Below are positions 9,762 through 18,125 of a stretch of 64,000 bases of DNA, in pieces. The position numbers were made by a program, and so were the translations under genes. The DNA is from Jhaorihella thermophila (GTDB taxonomy: Bacteria > Pseudomonadota > Alphaproteobacteria > Rhodobacterales > Rhodobacteraceae): positions 147,994 through 211,993 of the forward strand of contig NZ_FNVD01000007.1 of NCBI RefSeq assembly GCF_900108275.1, written 5' to 3'. The first letter of the stretch is position 1. Every line of letters starts with the position of its first letter. The notes beneath the pieces were generated by a model. It saw nothing but the letters and a program-made list of their open reading frames with translations, was not told the DNA's origin and made no database searches.

Positions 9762-11486
9762 ATGAAGAGTGCATTGACCACGTTTTTTATGCTGATCTGG
9801 ATCATGCTGCGTCCGGCGGCCGCGCAGCAGGCCACTTGGATCCAGATCGAGGCGCAACCCAGCCTGCGCGCCGCGCAGGATCGCGCGCGGTATTTCTCCG
9901 AACGGCTCGAGGACGTGCACGGATTTGCGCTGGGCGGGGGCTGGTATGGCATCATGGTCGGCCCCTACAGCCGCGCCGATGCCGAACGCGCGCTGCGCCT
10001 CTACAAGGCCGAGGGCCGCATTCCGGGCGATTCCTTTCTGTATCAGGGCGCTGCGCTGGGGGCGCAATTCTGGCCGGTTGGCAGGACACCGGCCACGGCA
10101 CGGGCCGCGACACCGACCCCCGCCGCGACCTCAACCCCACAACCGCAGGCCACCGCCCTGCCCAACGAAACCCCGGCGCAGGCGCGGCGCAGCGAACGAC
10201 TGTTGAGCGCGCAGGAGCGGCGTGCGTTGCAGATCGCGCTCAGGGCGGCGGGGTTCTACAACTCGACCATCGACGGCGTGTTCGGACGCGGCACGCGGGC
10301 GGCGATGGCCGACTGGCAGGCGGCGCGGGGGTATGAACCCACAGGCATCCTGACCACGGCCCAGCGCAAGGCGCTGATGGACGAATACAACGCGCCGCTG
10401 ATTTCGGTGGGGATGCAGCGCGTGCTGGACCCGCAGGCGGGGATCGAGATCGCGATGCCGACCAGGGAGGTGAAGTTTTCCCGCTATGAACCGCCTTTTG
10501 CCCATTATGAGAGCGCGGGCGATCTGGGCGTGCGGCTGATCCTCATCAGCCAGCCGGGCGATCGGGCGACCCTCTATGGTCTGTATGACATCCTGCAGAC
10601 GCTGAAGATCGTGCCGCTGGAGGGTGAGCGCAAGCGTGGCAAGACCGATTTCGTGATCGAGGGGCGCGGCAATGGCATCGTCACCCATGCCGAGGCCAGC
10701 CTGAAGGACGGGCAGGTAAAGGGATTCATCCTGGTCTGGCCGCAAGGCGACGAGGATAGGCGCGCCCGCGTTCTGGCCGAGATGAAGGCGAGCTTCACCC
10801 GAACGGAGGCGGTTCTGGACCCGGCCGCGGGGGGCGACGCCGAACAGCATGTCGATCTGGTCTCGGGCCTGGAGCTACGCAAGCCGCGCCTGTCGCGGTC
10901 GGGTTTCTTCGTGGACGAAAAGGGCACGGTCGTGACCACCGCCGAGGCGGTGCAGGGCTGCACCCGCGTGACGATCGCCGAGGACTACCCCACCCGCGTG
11001 GCGGCGGTGGATGCCGCGCTGGGCGTGGCGGTTCTGACCCCCGAGGAACCGCTGGCGCCCTCCGTCGTGGCCCGGTTCCGCGCCGGCACGCCACGGCTGC
11101 AATCCGAGGTCGCGGTGGCCGGATATTCCTATGAGGGTGCGCTCGGCGCGCCCTCGCTGACATGGGGGAAGCTGGCCGACATCTCGGGCCTGAATGGCGA
11201 GCGCGAGCTTGACCGCCTGGCACTGGCCGCGCTGCCCGGAGATGCGGGCGGGCCGGTCATGGACACAGGCGGCAACGTGATCGGCATGCTGCTGCCCGAC
11301 CCCGGCGGCGCGCGGACGTTGCCGAAACGGGTGAGCCTTGCCGCCGATGCGCAGGCGATCCGGGAGGTACTGGATGCAGCGGGCCTCAGTCCCGCAGACG
11401 CGGAGCTGGCTGCCGGAGAGCTTTCGCCGGACGCGCTGGCGCGCCGGGCTGACCGGATGACCGTTCTGATCAGCTGCTGGAAGTGA
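9762..11486 (+). CDS. Secreted SPOR / peptidoglycan-binding protein with inactive trypsin-like domain
   Basis: 574 residues. A signal peptide (about 1-22, cleavage near RPAAAQQ) is followed by a SPOR-like region (27-90, WIQIEAQPSL...GGWYGIMVGPYSRADAE), an Ala/Pro/Thr linker (108-140), a PG_binding_1 domain (149-206, with IDGVFGRGTRAA), a middle region, and a trypsin-like fold (about 372-515). In that fold the usual TTAHAV reads TTAEAV (Glu395 for His), the DVALL-type Asp position reads LGVAVL (Gly421), and GNSGGP reads GDAGGP (Ala495 for Ser). All three triad residues are therefore missing and the domain should be a non-catalytic binding module. It likely acts at the cell wall. Start chosen at the ATG before the signal peptide. 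Confidence 0.8.
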   Translation: MKSALTTFFMLIWIMLRPAAAQQATWIQIEAQPSLRAAQDRARYFSERLEDVHGFALGGGWYGIMVGPYSRADAERALRLYKAEGRIPGDSFLYQGAALGAQFWPVGRTPATARAATPTPAATSTPQPQATALPNETPAQARRSERLLSAQERRALQIALRAAGFYNSTIDGVFGRGTRAAMADWQAARGYEPTGILTTAQRKALMDEYNAPLISVGMQRVLDPQAGIEIAMPTREVKFSRYEPPFAHYESAGDLGVRLILISQPGDRATLYGLYDILQTLKIVPLEGERKRGKTDFVIEGRGNGIVTHAEASLKDGQVKGFILVWPQGDEDRRARVLAEMKASFTRTEAVLDPAAGGDAEQHVDLVSGLELRKPRLSRSGFFVDEKGTVVTTAEAVQGCTRVTIAEDYPTRVAAVDAALGVAVLTPEEPLAPSVVARFRAGTPRLQSEVAVAGYSYEGALGAPSLTWGKLADISGLNGERELDRLALAALPGDAGGPVMDTGGNVIGMLLPDPGGARTLPKRVSLAADAQAIREVLDAAGLSPADAELAAGELSPDALARRADRMTVLISCWK

Positions 11487-11538
11487 GGCGAGCGAGCGAA
11501 GTCGCTGCCTTTTGCGCTCTGACGGAAGACGTCAGTCC

Positions 11539-11621
11539 GGTTTCGGATTGGCTGCGCCAATCCGACCGATGCGGGGGGCTTTGCCCCCCGCGCCCCCCAG
11601 AGTATTTGGGGCAAGATGAAG
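11539..11621 (+). repeat. Dispersed hairpin repeat, copy B (tail type I)
   Basis: Lies 52 bp after the stop of the SPOR/PG-binding gene, same orientation, between convergent genes. Hairpin 1 is CGGATTGG-ctgcg-CCAATCCG: the C-to-T change on the left arm is matched by G-to-A on the right arm relative to other copies. Hairpin 2 is GCGGGGGGC-ttt-GCCCCCCGC. It is followed by CCCCCAGAGTATTT and the tail GGGGCAAGATGAAG. Confidence 0.9.
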
Positions 11622-11668
11622 GGAACGGGCAGCATGCCCGGCCCCGACCGCCCGCAAATGCGTTGGTG

Positions 11669-13276
11669 TCACGCCGCGGCAAGCCCGGGGGTGAGCCGGA
11701 TCAGCGTCGGCCGATCGGCGGCGAAGGCCGCGCGGACCGTTTCCTGCATCTCCGTCAATGTGGCCGGGGCGGCGGCGTTGGCACCGTAGGCCCGGGCCAG
11801 CGTGCAGAAATCCGGGTTGTGCGCAATCACCGCGTTGGGGGCGATCTGCGCGGCGACCATGCTGTCCTCGATCTCGCCCAGCTTGCCATTGTCCCACAGG
11901 ATGATCGGCAGCGGCAGCCCAAGTTCGACCGCCGCGCCCAGTTCCTGAAGGGTAAACTGAAAGCCGTAGTCGCCGGCGATGGCCATGGTCGGCAGGCCGG
12001 CCGCGTGCCGCGCCACCGCGCCGCCGATCGCCGCCGGCAGCGCATAGCCCAGCGTGCCGAATCCGGTCGGGTGGTGCCAGTGGCCGGGGCGGTCCATGTC
12101 CCAGACCTCCTTGGCGACATAGGCGAACTGGGTCATGTCGGAATAGATCATCGTGCCTTCGGGCGTGCAGGCGCGCAGGGCATCGCAGACCGGCACGATG
12201 CCGGGGCGTTCGGCATCCGACTCGGCCCGCCAGCGGGCACGGGCGGTGGTGGCCTCCTGCGCCGTCCAGCCGGTGGCGGGCGACGCATCGGCGGTGGCCC
12301 GGTCGAGCGCGCGCAGGAAATCGCCCGCATCCGCGAGCAGCCGCAAATCGGCCCGGTGGCGGTCGGAAAGAACCTGGGGGTCGATGTCCACCCGCACCAG
12401 GGGCGCGGTGTGGCCCAGGCGGTCGCGCCAGAGGTCCACCTCGGCCAGTTCGGTGCCCACGGCAATCACGAGATCGGCGCTGGCGACGATCTCGGCGCTG
12501 GCCGGGCGTGGCAGGGTGGCGCCGAAGTTCAGCGGATGATCCGGACCGACGATCCCGCGCCCGGCATAGGTTTCGAACACCGCCGCCCCGAGGCGGTTGA
12601 GCAGCGCACGCCATCCGGGCTGCCGCGCGCCGCCGCCCAGGATGAAGAGCGGACGGCGGGCGCAGGCCAGCCGCGCGGCCAGATCGCCCAGATCCAGCGC
12701 AGCGGGCATGCGCCGGGCCGGTTCACCGCGCGCGGGCGCGGGCGGGGCGTCGGCCTCCAGCAGACGGATCGGCACCTGGATGTGGCGCGGGCGCGGGCGG
12801 GCGGTGGCGAATTCGTCCAGCGCCCGGTCGATCAGGGCATAGGCGGCCCGAGCATCAGGCGCCTGTTCGGACCATTCGCAGACGGTTGCGGCGGCGGCGC
12901 GCTGGTCGCGCATCTGGTGCAACTGCCCGCGCAGGGACACCGCATCGTCAAGACAGGACGAGATCACCAGCATCGGCACCGAATCCGAATACGCCTGCCC
13001 CATCGGCGTCATGATGTTGCACAGACCGGGGCCGGTGATGACATAGGCCACGCCCGGTTTGCCGGTCGCGCGGGCATAGCCGTCGGCCATGAACCCCGCA
13101 CCCTGTTCGTGACGCGCCAGCACATGGGTCAGACCGGCCTCTTCGATGCCGCGATACATTTCCTGATTGTGCACGCCGGGGATGCCGAAGATGACCTCGA
13201 CCCCGCGAGCCTTCAGCATGTGGGAAATCTGCGCCCCCAGCGGACGAACCGCCTGCGCGCCTTCGGATCTGGTCAT
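11669..13276 (-). CDS. Thiamine-diphosphate-dependent decarboxylase, acetolactate synthase superfamily (possibly 5-guanidino-2-oxopentanoate decarboxylase)
   Basis: 535-residue ThDP enzyme with the three-domain layout of acetolactate synthase/pyruvate decarboxylase. Visible are the N-terminal catalytic Glu context ARHEQGAGFMADGYARATG, the central domain, and the C-terminal ThDP/metal motif starting AGDYGFQ and ending WDNGKLGEI. The N-terminal wording FGIPGVHNQEMYRGIEE and TGPGLCNIMTPMGQAY resembles proteins annotated as 5-guanidino-2-oxopentanoate decarboxylase (AruI, arginine transamination pathway); this assignment is from memory and other 2-oxoacid substrates are possible. The ATG overlaps the trkH stop by one base, so the two are co-transcribed despite unrelated roles. 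Confidence 0.75.
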   Translation of the reverse strand: MTRSEGAQAVRPLGAQISHMLKARGVEVIFGIPGVHNQEMYRGIEEAGLTHVLARHEQGAGFMADGYARATGKPGVAYVITGPGLCNIMTPMGQAYSDSVPMLVISSCLDDAVSLRGQLHQMRDQRAAAATVCEWSEQAPDARAAYALIDRALDEFATARPRPRHIQVPIRLLEADAPPAPARGEPARRMPAALDLGDLAARLACARRPLFILGGGARQPGWRALLNRLGAAVFETYAGRGIVGPDHPLNFGATLPRPASAEIVASADLVIAVGTELAEVDLWRDRLGHTAPLVRVDIDPQVLSDRHRADLRLLADAGDFLRALDRATADASPATGWTAQEATTARARWRAESDAERPGIVPVCDALRACTPEGTMIYSDMTQFAYVAKEVWDMDRPGHWHHPTGFGTLGYALPAAIGGAVARHAAGLPTMAIAGDYGFQFTLQELGAAVELGLPLPIILWDNGKLGEIEDSMVAAQIAPNAVIAHNPDFCTLARAYGANAAAPATLTEMQETVRAAFAADRPTLIRLTPGLAAA

Positions 13277-14724
13277 CAGGCCCTCCAGAATCTTGCCGTG
13301 AAAATCGCATAGACCGACAGCACCTCGAGCCGCCCGATCAGCATCGCCGCGGACAAGAGCCACTTGGCCATCGGGTTCAGCCCCGCGAAATTGCCCGCTG
13401 GCCCGATCTGATCGCCCAAACCGGGGCCGATATTGGCCAGCGCCGTGGCCGCGCCCGACACCGACGTGATGAAATCCAGTCCCGTCAGCGCCAGCGCCAC
13501 CGAGAACACCCCCAGCGACACCACGAAGAACAGAAAGAACGCCATCACCGAACTGAGCACGTCCGGCGTCACCGGACGCCCCTGGTAATTGACCGGAAAC
13601 ACGCCGTGCGGATTGCGGATCCGCTTCATCTGCACCCGGATCGAGGAAAACAGCAGCTGATAGCGGAAGATCTTGACCGAACAGGCGGTCGAACCCGCGC
13701 AGCCGCCAATCAGCCCGATGAAAAAGAACAGCGCGATCAGGAAGCTGCCCCAGCCCATGTAGTCCACGCTGGCATAGCCGGTGCCGGTCAGGATCGACAC
13801 GATGTTGAACAGCGCCTCGCGGAAGGCCTGTTCCCAGTGATGCGGAAAGATCCGGGTCAGCACGAAGGCGGTCAGCACCACCAGCACGAGGATCGTCAGA
13901 AGGAAGGCGCGCACCTGCGTGTCCCGGAACAGCGCCCCTGTATTGCCGTTGACCATCTGCACATAGCGGACGAAGGGCAGCGCGGCGAGAATCATGAAGA
14001 CCGACGCCGCATATTCCGGCGCGCCCGAAAAGGTGCCGAAGGAGGCGTCGTAATTGGCGAACCCGCCGGTGGACACGGTGGTGAGAGCATGCACGATCGC
14101 GTCGAAAGGTTTCATGCCCAGGCCCAGATAGGTCAGCGTGCAGGCAATGGTCAGCCCGATATAGATGGTCGAGATCTGCGCCGAGATCTGAGCCGCGCGG
14201 GGCAGGATCTTGCCCATCGTATCAAAGGCCTCGGTGCGAAATATCTGCATGCCGCCGACGCGCAGTTCGGGCAGGAACACCATCGCCACGACGATGATGC
14301 CGATGCCGCCCAGCCATTGCAGGATGCCGCGCCACAGCAGGATGCCGCTGGGCAGATCGTCCAACCCCGAGATCACGGTCGAGCCGGTGGTGGTCAGGCC
14401 CGACATCGCCTCGAAGAAGGCATCGGTCAGGGACAGTTCGGTCGCGCCCAGCATCAGCGGCAGCGCTCCGAACAGCGGCAGCGCCGCCCAGACGATGGTG
14501 GCGATCAGAAAGGTCTGCTGAAGCGTGAGCCGGTCGCGCACCCCGTTGGCGCAGCTCAGCGCGACGAGGCTGCCGATCAGCACCGTGATCGTGCCGCTTT
14601 CCAGAAAGACCGGCCAGTGGCCGTTTCCCTCGACGAGGTCGGCCAGCAAGGGCAGGCTCATGGTCGCGCCAAGGATGGCGACCAGCAGGCCGATCACGTA
14701 TCCGACGGGGCGCAGGTCCAGCAT
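13276..14724 (-). CDS. trkH: Trk-type potassium uptake membrane subunit
   Basis: 482-residue polytopic membrane protein of the TrkH/TrkG/KtrB superfamily that moves K+ through four pore loops. Selectivity-loop sequences are visible as SGLTTTGSTV, TTVSTGGFANYD, LTGTGYASVDYMGWGS and GAATALANIGPGL, each with the conserved Gly. The N-terminus MLDLRPVGYVIGLLVAILG is typical. No trkA regulatory gene is adjacent. The stop overlaps the start of the ThDP enzyme gene. Confidence 0.93.
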   Translation of the reverse strand: MLDLRPVGYVIGLLVAILGATMSLPLLADLVEGNGHWPVFLESGTITVLIGSLVALSCANGVRDRLTLQQTFLIATIVWAALPLFGALPLMLGATELSLTDAFFEAMSGLTTTGSTVISGLDDLPSGILLWRGILQWLGGIGIIVVAMVFLPELRVGGMQIFRTEAFDTMGKILPRAAQISAQISTIYIGLTIACTLTYLGLGMKPFDAIVHALTTVSTGGFANYDASFGTFSGAPEYAASVFMILAALPFVRYVQMVNGNTGALFRDTQVRAFLLTILVLVVLTAFVLTRIFPHHWEQAFREALFNIVSILTGTGYASVDYMGWGSFLIALFFFIGLIGGCAGSTACSVKIFRYQLLFSSIRVQMKRIRNPHGVFPVNYQGRPVTPDVLSSVMAFFLFFVVSLGVFSVALALTGLDFITSVSGAATALANIGPGLGDQIGPAGNFAGLNPMAKWLLSAAMLIGRLEVLSVYAIFTARFWRA

Positions 14725-14806
14725 GGCCCGCAGGGTTGGCGGGTCCGGGCCGGACTGTCAAGCAGCCCGGACCAGCCGCGCCGAGGTTTCCGGCGGCAAC
14801 GCCGGG

Positions 14807-15394
14807 TCAGCCGCGCGAGCCCTTGTCGGGCGCCGGCATCGAGGGCGGCGGCGACGGTGCGCGCTTGCGACGAGGCGAGGGATCGGGCGCGGACTTGGGC
14901 TCCGGTTCGGCTTTGGACCTGGGGTTCGGCATCGCCGCTTGGGTCGCGGGCTTGGGATCGGGTTTGGCGGCTGACTTGGGCGCGGGCTTCGAATCGGCCT
15001 TGACCGCGGATTTCGGCGCGGGTTTCTCCGCAGCGCCGGCCGTGTTGGTGGCAGATTTCACTGCGGCCTGCCGCGGCTTGGGCGCCGGTTTCGAATCGGC
15101 GGTAGTGGGTGTCGCGGCCGCCTTGCGCGCGGCGCTGGCTGGAACGGCTTTCTTCGCTGCGGGCTGGTCCGCCGAAACTTTCGGCACGCTCTTGCGCTTG
15201 CACGCACGCGGTTTCGCCTTCGTCGGCGCGGGAGGCACAGGGCGCGCCACGCTCCAGACCGCGAGGGCGGCCTTCTGCATCTGCAAGGTCGCCTCGGTCA
15301 TGGACTGCGCAAGTTCCATCTGCGCAGCCAACGCCTCGCCCGCCACGCGGATTGCCGCCGCCTGCAACTCCATCGGATTCGGGAACGGTGTCAT
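14807..15394 (-). CDS. Phasin-like protein with Lys/Ala/Pro-rich histone-H1-like tail
   Basis: 195 residues in two parts. Residues 1-55 (NPMELQAAAIRVAGEALAAQ...ATLQMQKAALAVW) form an amphipathic helix like the N-terminus of phasins or polyhydroxyalkanoate-granule proteins. From about residue 60 the chain is low complexity and basic, with repeated KPAPKSA/ADSKPAPK units, resembling eukaryotic H1 or bacterial AlgP/Hc1-like tails that bind DNA. It has a good ribosome binding site (CAGGAG) and is a stand-alone minus-strand gene. I infer a structural or nucleoid/granule link; PhaF of Pseudomonas, a phasin with an H1-like tail, is the nearest precedent I know. Confidence 0.6.
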   Translation of the reverse strand: MTPFPNPMELQAAAIRVAGEALAAQMELAQSMTEATLQMQKAALAVWSVARPVPPAPTKAKPRACKRKSVPKVSADQPAAKKAVPASAARKAAATPTTADSKPAPKPRQAAVKSATNTAGAAEKPAPKSAVKADSKPAPKSAAKPDPKPATQAAMPNPRSKAEPEPKSAPDPSPRRKRAPSPPPSMPAPDKGSRG

Positions 15395-15540
15395 GTCCTG
15401 TCACTCCTGTTCAGGGTCAGGGCGACTCCGGATCGACGCGGGACGGCGAGCGGAGTCGCGTCTCATCCCGATCATAACGCGAATCTTTCGCGATTGCAGA
15501 ACAATTTGCCGCAGCGCAGCGATTCCGTGCGAATTCCGGC

Positions 15541-16644
15541 TCAGCCGACGTGGAACAGCGTGGAAAACAGGCGCGGATCCAGGCTCGTCGCGGCGAAGGT
15601 CTCGCCCTCGGTCAGGATGCTGACCGCATCGTGGCTGTGCAGGCTCTCCTGATGGCTGGCGACGATACGGAAATCGCCGATGCGCGGATCGGCCCGCAAC
15701 TGTTCGCAGAACAGGCGCGCCGCGTCCTCGACGAAGATCGGGTTGGCGGCGTTCAGCTCGGCAAAGGCCTGCTCGTCTTCGCGCTTGACCATGACCTGGG
15801 TTTCGGTCGGCACCGCGCGGCGGGACAGTTCGATCAGATCCTCGAACCACAGGCAGGGACCGTCGCAATTCACCTGGACGGATATCCGCGCCACCGACCG
15901 CTGCGAATGCGGCGTGGCCAGCTGACCGCGCTGCGATCGGGCATGTTCGCTGAGTTCCAGCGAACAGGGACAGGTCGAGGAATAGACATAGTCGAGATGC
16001 ATGAACTTCTGCCGCACCCCGCCCATGTCCACCAGCTCCAGCGCGATGTCGTAATACTGATAGCCCGACAGCCCCGACCGCAGGCTTTCCACCTTCATCG
16101 GGAAGGAAAACCGCATCATGATCCGGGCGTCGAAACTGTCCAGATCGGTCATGTAGTCGTCCAGCGCGTGTTCCATCACCTCGAAGCTGAACGTGCGCTC
16201 GGCATGGCGATAGAAGCTGCGCATGATCCGCGACATGTTGATGCCCTTCTTTTCGGCGTCGAGGCTCACGGTGCCGGTCACGCTGGTCTCCAGCGTCACG
16301 TCGCCGTTGTCGCGGGTGTGGAACCGGATCGGCAGGCGGAAATTCGAGATCCCCACATGCTCGATATGCTGCTTGGCGCCTCGGATCAGGCTGGAGGGCC
16401 CGTTCTGCAGATCGGGCAGCGTGGCCTTGTAGGCGTGATCGGCATCGAATTCATGCGGATAGTCGCGCGACAGATCCGGATAGTTCGACACCGCGCGCCC
16501 CGGCAGAAGGCGCGCGATGGCCGGATCGAGATTGGAGATCTCGGTCGGCGAAGCCGTCGCGGCCCATGTCCGCAACAGGTCGAGCGCCGCCGCGGCCGCT
16601 TCCTGATCTGGCGTCTTTTCGATGTCGCGGGTCTGAAGGTTCAT
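15541..16644 (-). CDS. folE2: GTP cyclohydrolase FolE2 (type IB)
   Basis: Makes 7,8-dihydroneopterin triphosphate from GTP for folate (and queuosine-type) synthesis; the IB form can work with metals other than zinc. The 367-residue protein contains SSTCPCSLELSEHA with the catalytic metal-ligand Cys, RGAKQHIEHVGISNF and ATPHSQRS, all family hallmarks. I start at MNLQTRDIEKTPDQ, preceded by AGGGGGA; the frame stays open 25 codons upstream but without a ribosome site. Upstream lies about 600 bp of mostly decayed sequence; no clear Zur box was recognised. Confidence 0.93.
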   Translation of the reverse strand: MNLQTRDIEKTPDQEAAAAALDLLRTWAATASPTEISNLDPAIARLLPGRAVSNYPDLSRDYPHEFDADHAYKATLPDLQNGPSSLIRGAKQHIEHVGISNFRLPIRFHTRDNGDVTLETSVTGTVSLDAEKKGINMSRIMRSFYRHAERTFSFEVMEHALDDYMTDLDSFDARIMMRFSFPMKVESLRSGLSGYQYYDIALELVDMGGVRQKFMHLDYVYSSTCPCSLELSEHARSQRGQLATPHSQRSVARISVQVNCDGPCLWFEDLIELSRRAVPTETQVMVKREDEQAFAELNAANPIFVEDAARLFCEQLRADPRIGDFRIVASHQESLHSHDAVSILTEGETFAATSLDPRLFSTLFHVG

Positions 16645-16839
16645 GCGCGTTTCCCCCTGATCGCAGGTTCGGACCTCAAGATATGCTCGCAGCCCCGCAG
16701 TTTCCAACATTTTGTTCAAGATTACGCCTCCGGGTGCGAACCGACTCAGATTTCACCGGCCATCGCCAGAGACGCCCCGCCCGAAACGTCCCGCGCTTCG
16801 TTCCGGTTGAAAATGCCCCCAGTCCGTTGGTGATGTGGC

Positions 16840-17115
16840 GGCGAGCCGTGGGCGCGGGTGGCGTTCGAGTCCACCGGCGGTCATGACGCGCTGCTGTGTG
16901 CAGCGCCGACGCGGGCCGGCAACGCATCGCCGGGGCTGCAAACCGCTGCGCGATGCGCTTTCCATGTCGGCGTTCTCGGCCGCCTGCCATGACCCCGGCG
17001 TGCGAGCCTTCTCCGAAAGGCGCGGGGCCGGGGGCAAGGCCCCAGGCAGACCATCATCGCCGCCGCGCGAAAGCTGCTGCGCGTCCTGAACGCAATGATC
17101 CGGGAAAACAGACCG
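16840..17115 (+). pseudogene. Decayed IS110-family transposase remnant
   Basis: Pieces of an IS110-like (DEDD) transposase appear in shifting frames on the plus strand. VAFESTGGHDALLCAA (from 16858) matches the EATGGYE-type N-terminal block, GRQRIAG (about 16918) and KPLRDALSMSAFSAACHDPGVRAF (about 16940-17010, partly) match the C-terminal block, and RQTIIAAARKLLRVLNAMIRE (about 17044-17105) matches the conserved RKLL..LNA ending. The order is right, but the middle of the protein is missing and at least two frameshifts separate the blocks. No terminal repeats were identified. The call rests on remembered family motifs. Confidence 0.5.
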
Positions 17116-17138
17116 TATCACTGGGCCTGTGGAACGCA

Positions 17139-17233
17139 CTTGCCGAAGAGGTGGGGGGCTTGCCCTCCCATATTGGCGGGAATGCTAATAACCGCGCCCC
17201 GCGCCGGTCGGATTTGCGCAGCCGATCCGAAGC
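17139..17233 (-). repeat. Dispersed hairpin repeat, degenerate copy H
   Basis: Reading on the minus strand it begins 8 bp after the map stop codon. Hairpin 1 (CGGATCGG...AATCCG) has lost pairing in its middle. The second GC hairpin is interrupted by roughly 27 bp (centred on TTATTAGCATTCCCGCCAAT). The end TTCGGCAAG resembles tail type I of copy D. It looks like an old, decaying member of the family. Confidence 0.6.
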
Positions 17234-17240
17234 GCCGGCC

Positions 17241-18056
17241 TCACACCTTGTAGGTCGGGTGGAATCTGCCCGCCGGCGACAGAGTGAAGATCTCGAACCC
17301 GTCCGCGGTCACGCCGATGGAATGTTCGAACTGCGCCGACAGCGACTTGTCGCGGGTCACCGCGGTCCAGTCATCAGCCAGGATCTTGGTCTCGGGACGG
17401 CCCAGGTTCACCATTGGCTCGATGGTGAAGAACATCCCTTCCTCCAGCACCGGCCCGGTGCCGGGGCGGCCGTAATGCAGCACGTTGGGCGGTGCGTGGA
17501 ACACCTGCCCCAGCCCGTGCCCGCAGAAATCGCGCACCACGCTCATCCGGTGCGCCTCGACGAAGGACTGGATGGCGTGACCGATATCGCCGAAGGTATT
17601 GCCCGGCTTCACCATCTCGATCCCCTTGAACAGCGCGTCATGGGTGACTTGGATCAGCCGCTCGGCCTTGCGCGACAGCTTTCCCGCCACATACATCCGG
17701 CTTGTGTCGCCATACCAGCCATCCACGATCACCGTGACGTCGATATTCAGGATATCGCCGTCCTTCAGCACCTTGGGCCCCGGAATTCCGTGGCAGACCA
17801 CATGATTGACCGAAATGCAGCTGGCGTGCTGATAGCCCTTGTAGCCGATCGTGGCCGAGGTCGCGCCCGCCTCTTCGATCATCCGCGTGATGATCCGGTC
17901 GATCTCGGCCGTGGTCTGGCCCGGAAAGACATGGGGGATGATGTCGTCCAGTATCTTTGCCGCAACCTGACCGGCCTTGCGCATGCCCGCGAAATCCGCG
18001 GGTTCATGGATACGGATGCCGTCGCGGGTCACGCGACCATTCTTTGACTTGCGCAC
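17241..18056 (-). CDS. map: Type I methionine aminopeptidase
   Basis: Removes the initiator Met from new proteins. The 271-residue pita-bread-fold protein shows all metal ligands in context: NIDVTVIVDGWYGDTSRMY (two Asp), CGHGLG (His), TIEPMV (Glu) and FEHSIGV (Glu). The usual substrate-side His lies in HGIPG. Length is normal for type I. It is followed after 8 bp by repeat copy H and preceded by the broken luxR-like gene 69 bp upstream on the same strand. Confidence 0.95.
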   Translation of the reverse strand: MRKSKNGRVTRDGIRIHEPADFAGMRKAGQVAAKILDDIIPHVFPGQTTAEIDRIITRMIEEAGATSATIGYKGYQHASCISVNHVVCHGIPGPKVLKDGDILNIDVTVIVDGWYGDTSRMYVAGKLSRKAERLIQVTHDALFKGIEMVKPGNTFGDIGHAIQSFVEAHRMSVVRDFCGHGLGQVFHAPPNVLHYGRPGTGPVLEEGMFFTIEPMVNLGRPETKILADDWTAVTRDKSLSAQFEHSIGVTADGFEIFTLSPAGRFHPTYKV

Positions 18057-18125
18057 GTTCCGGCCTCGCTCGATCGGTTCAACGGCCCTTATTTAGGCCC
18101 GCCGGCCGACAAAGGCCAGAGGGCT

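Larger units (their letters stand above)
16645..17240. other. 596-bp stretch without an intact gene
   Basis: Between the divergent-to-nothing start of folE2 and the 3' end of map, both on the minus strand. It holds the folE2 upstream region (16645 to about 16830, no clear promoter seen), a decayed IS110-like transposase remnant (about 16840-17115) and a degenerate copy of the dispersed hairpin repeat (17139-17233). A tRNA-like GTTCGAGTCC at 16863 was examined and dismissed. Confidence 0.7.

Noticed and set aside
16850..16885. tRNA-like T-arm (GGTGGCGTTCGAGTCCACC)
   Set aside because: No matching acceptor stem, D arm or anticodon arm within 90 bp upstream; the same bases read as part of the IS110-like ESTGG block.
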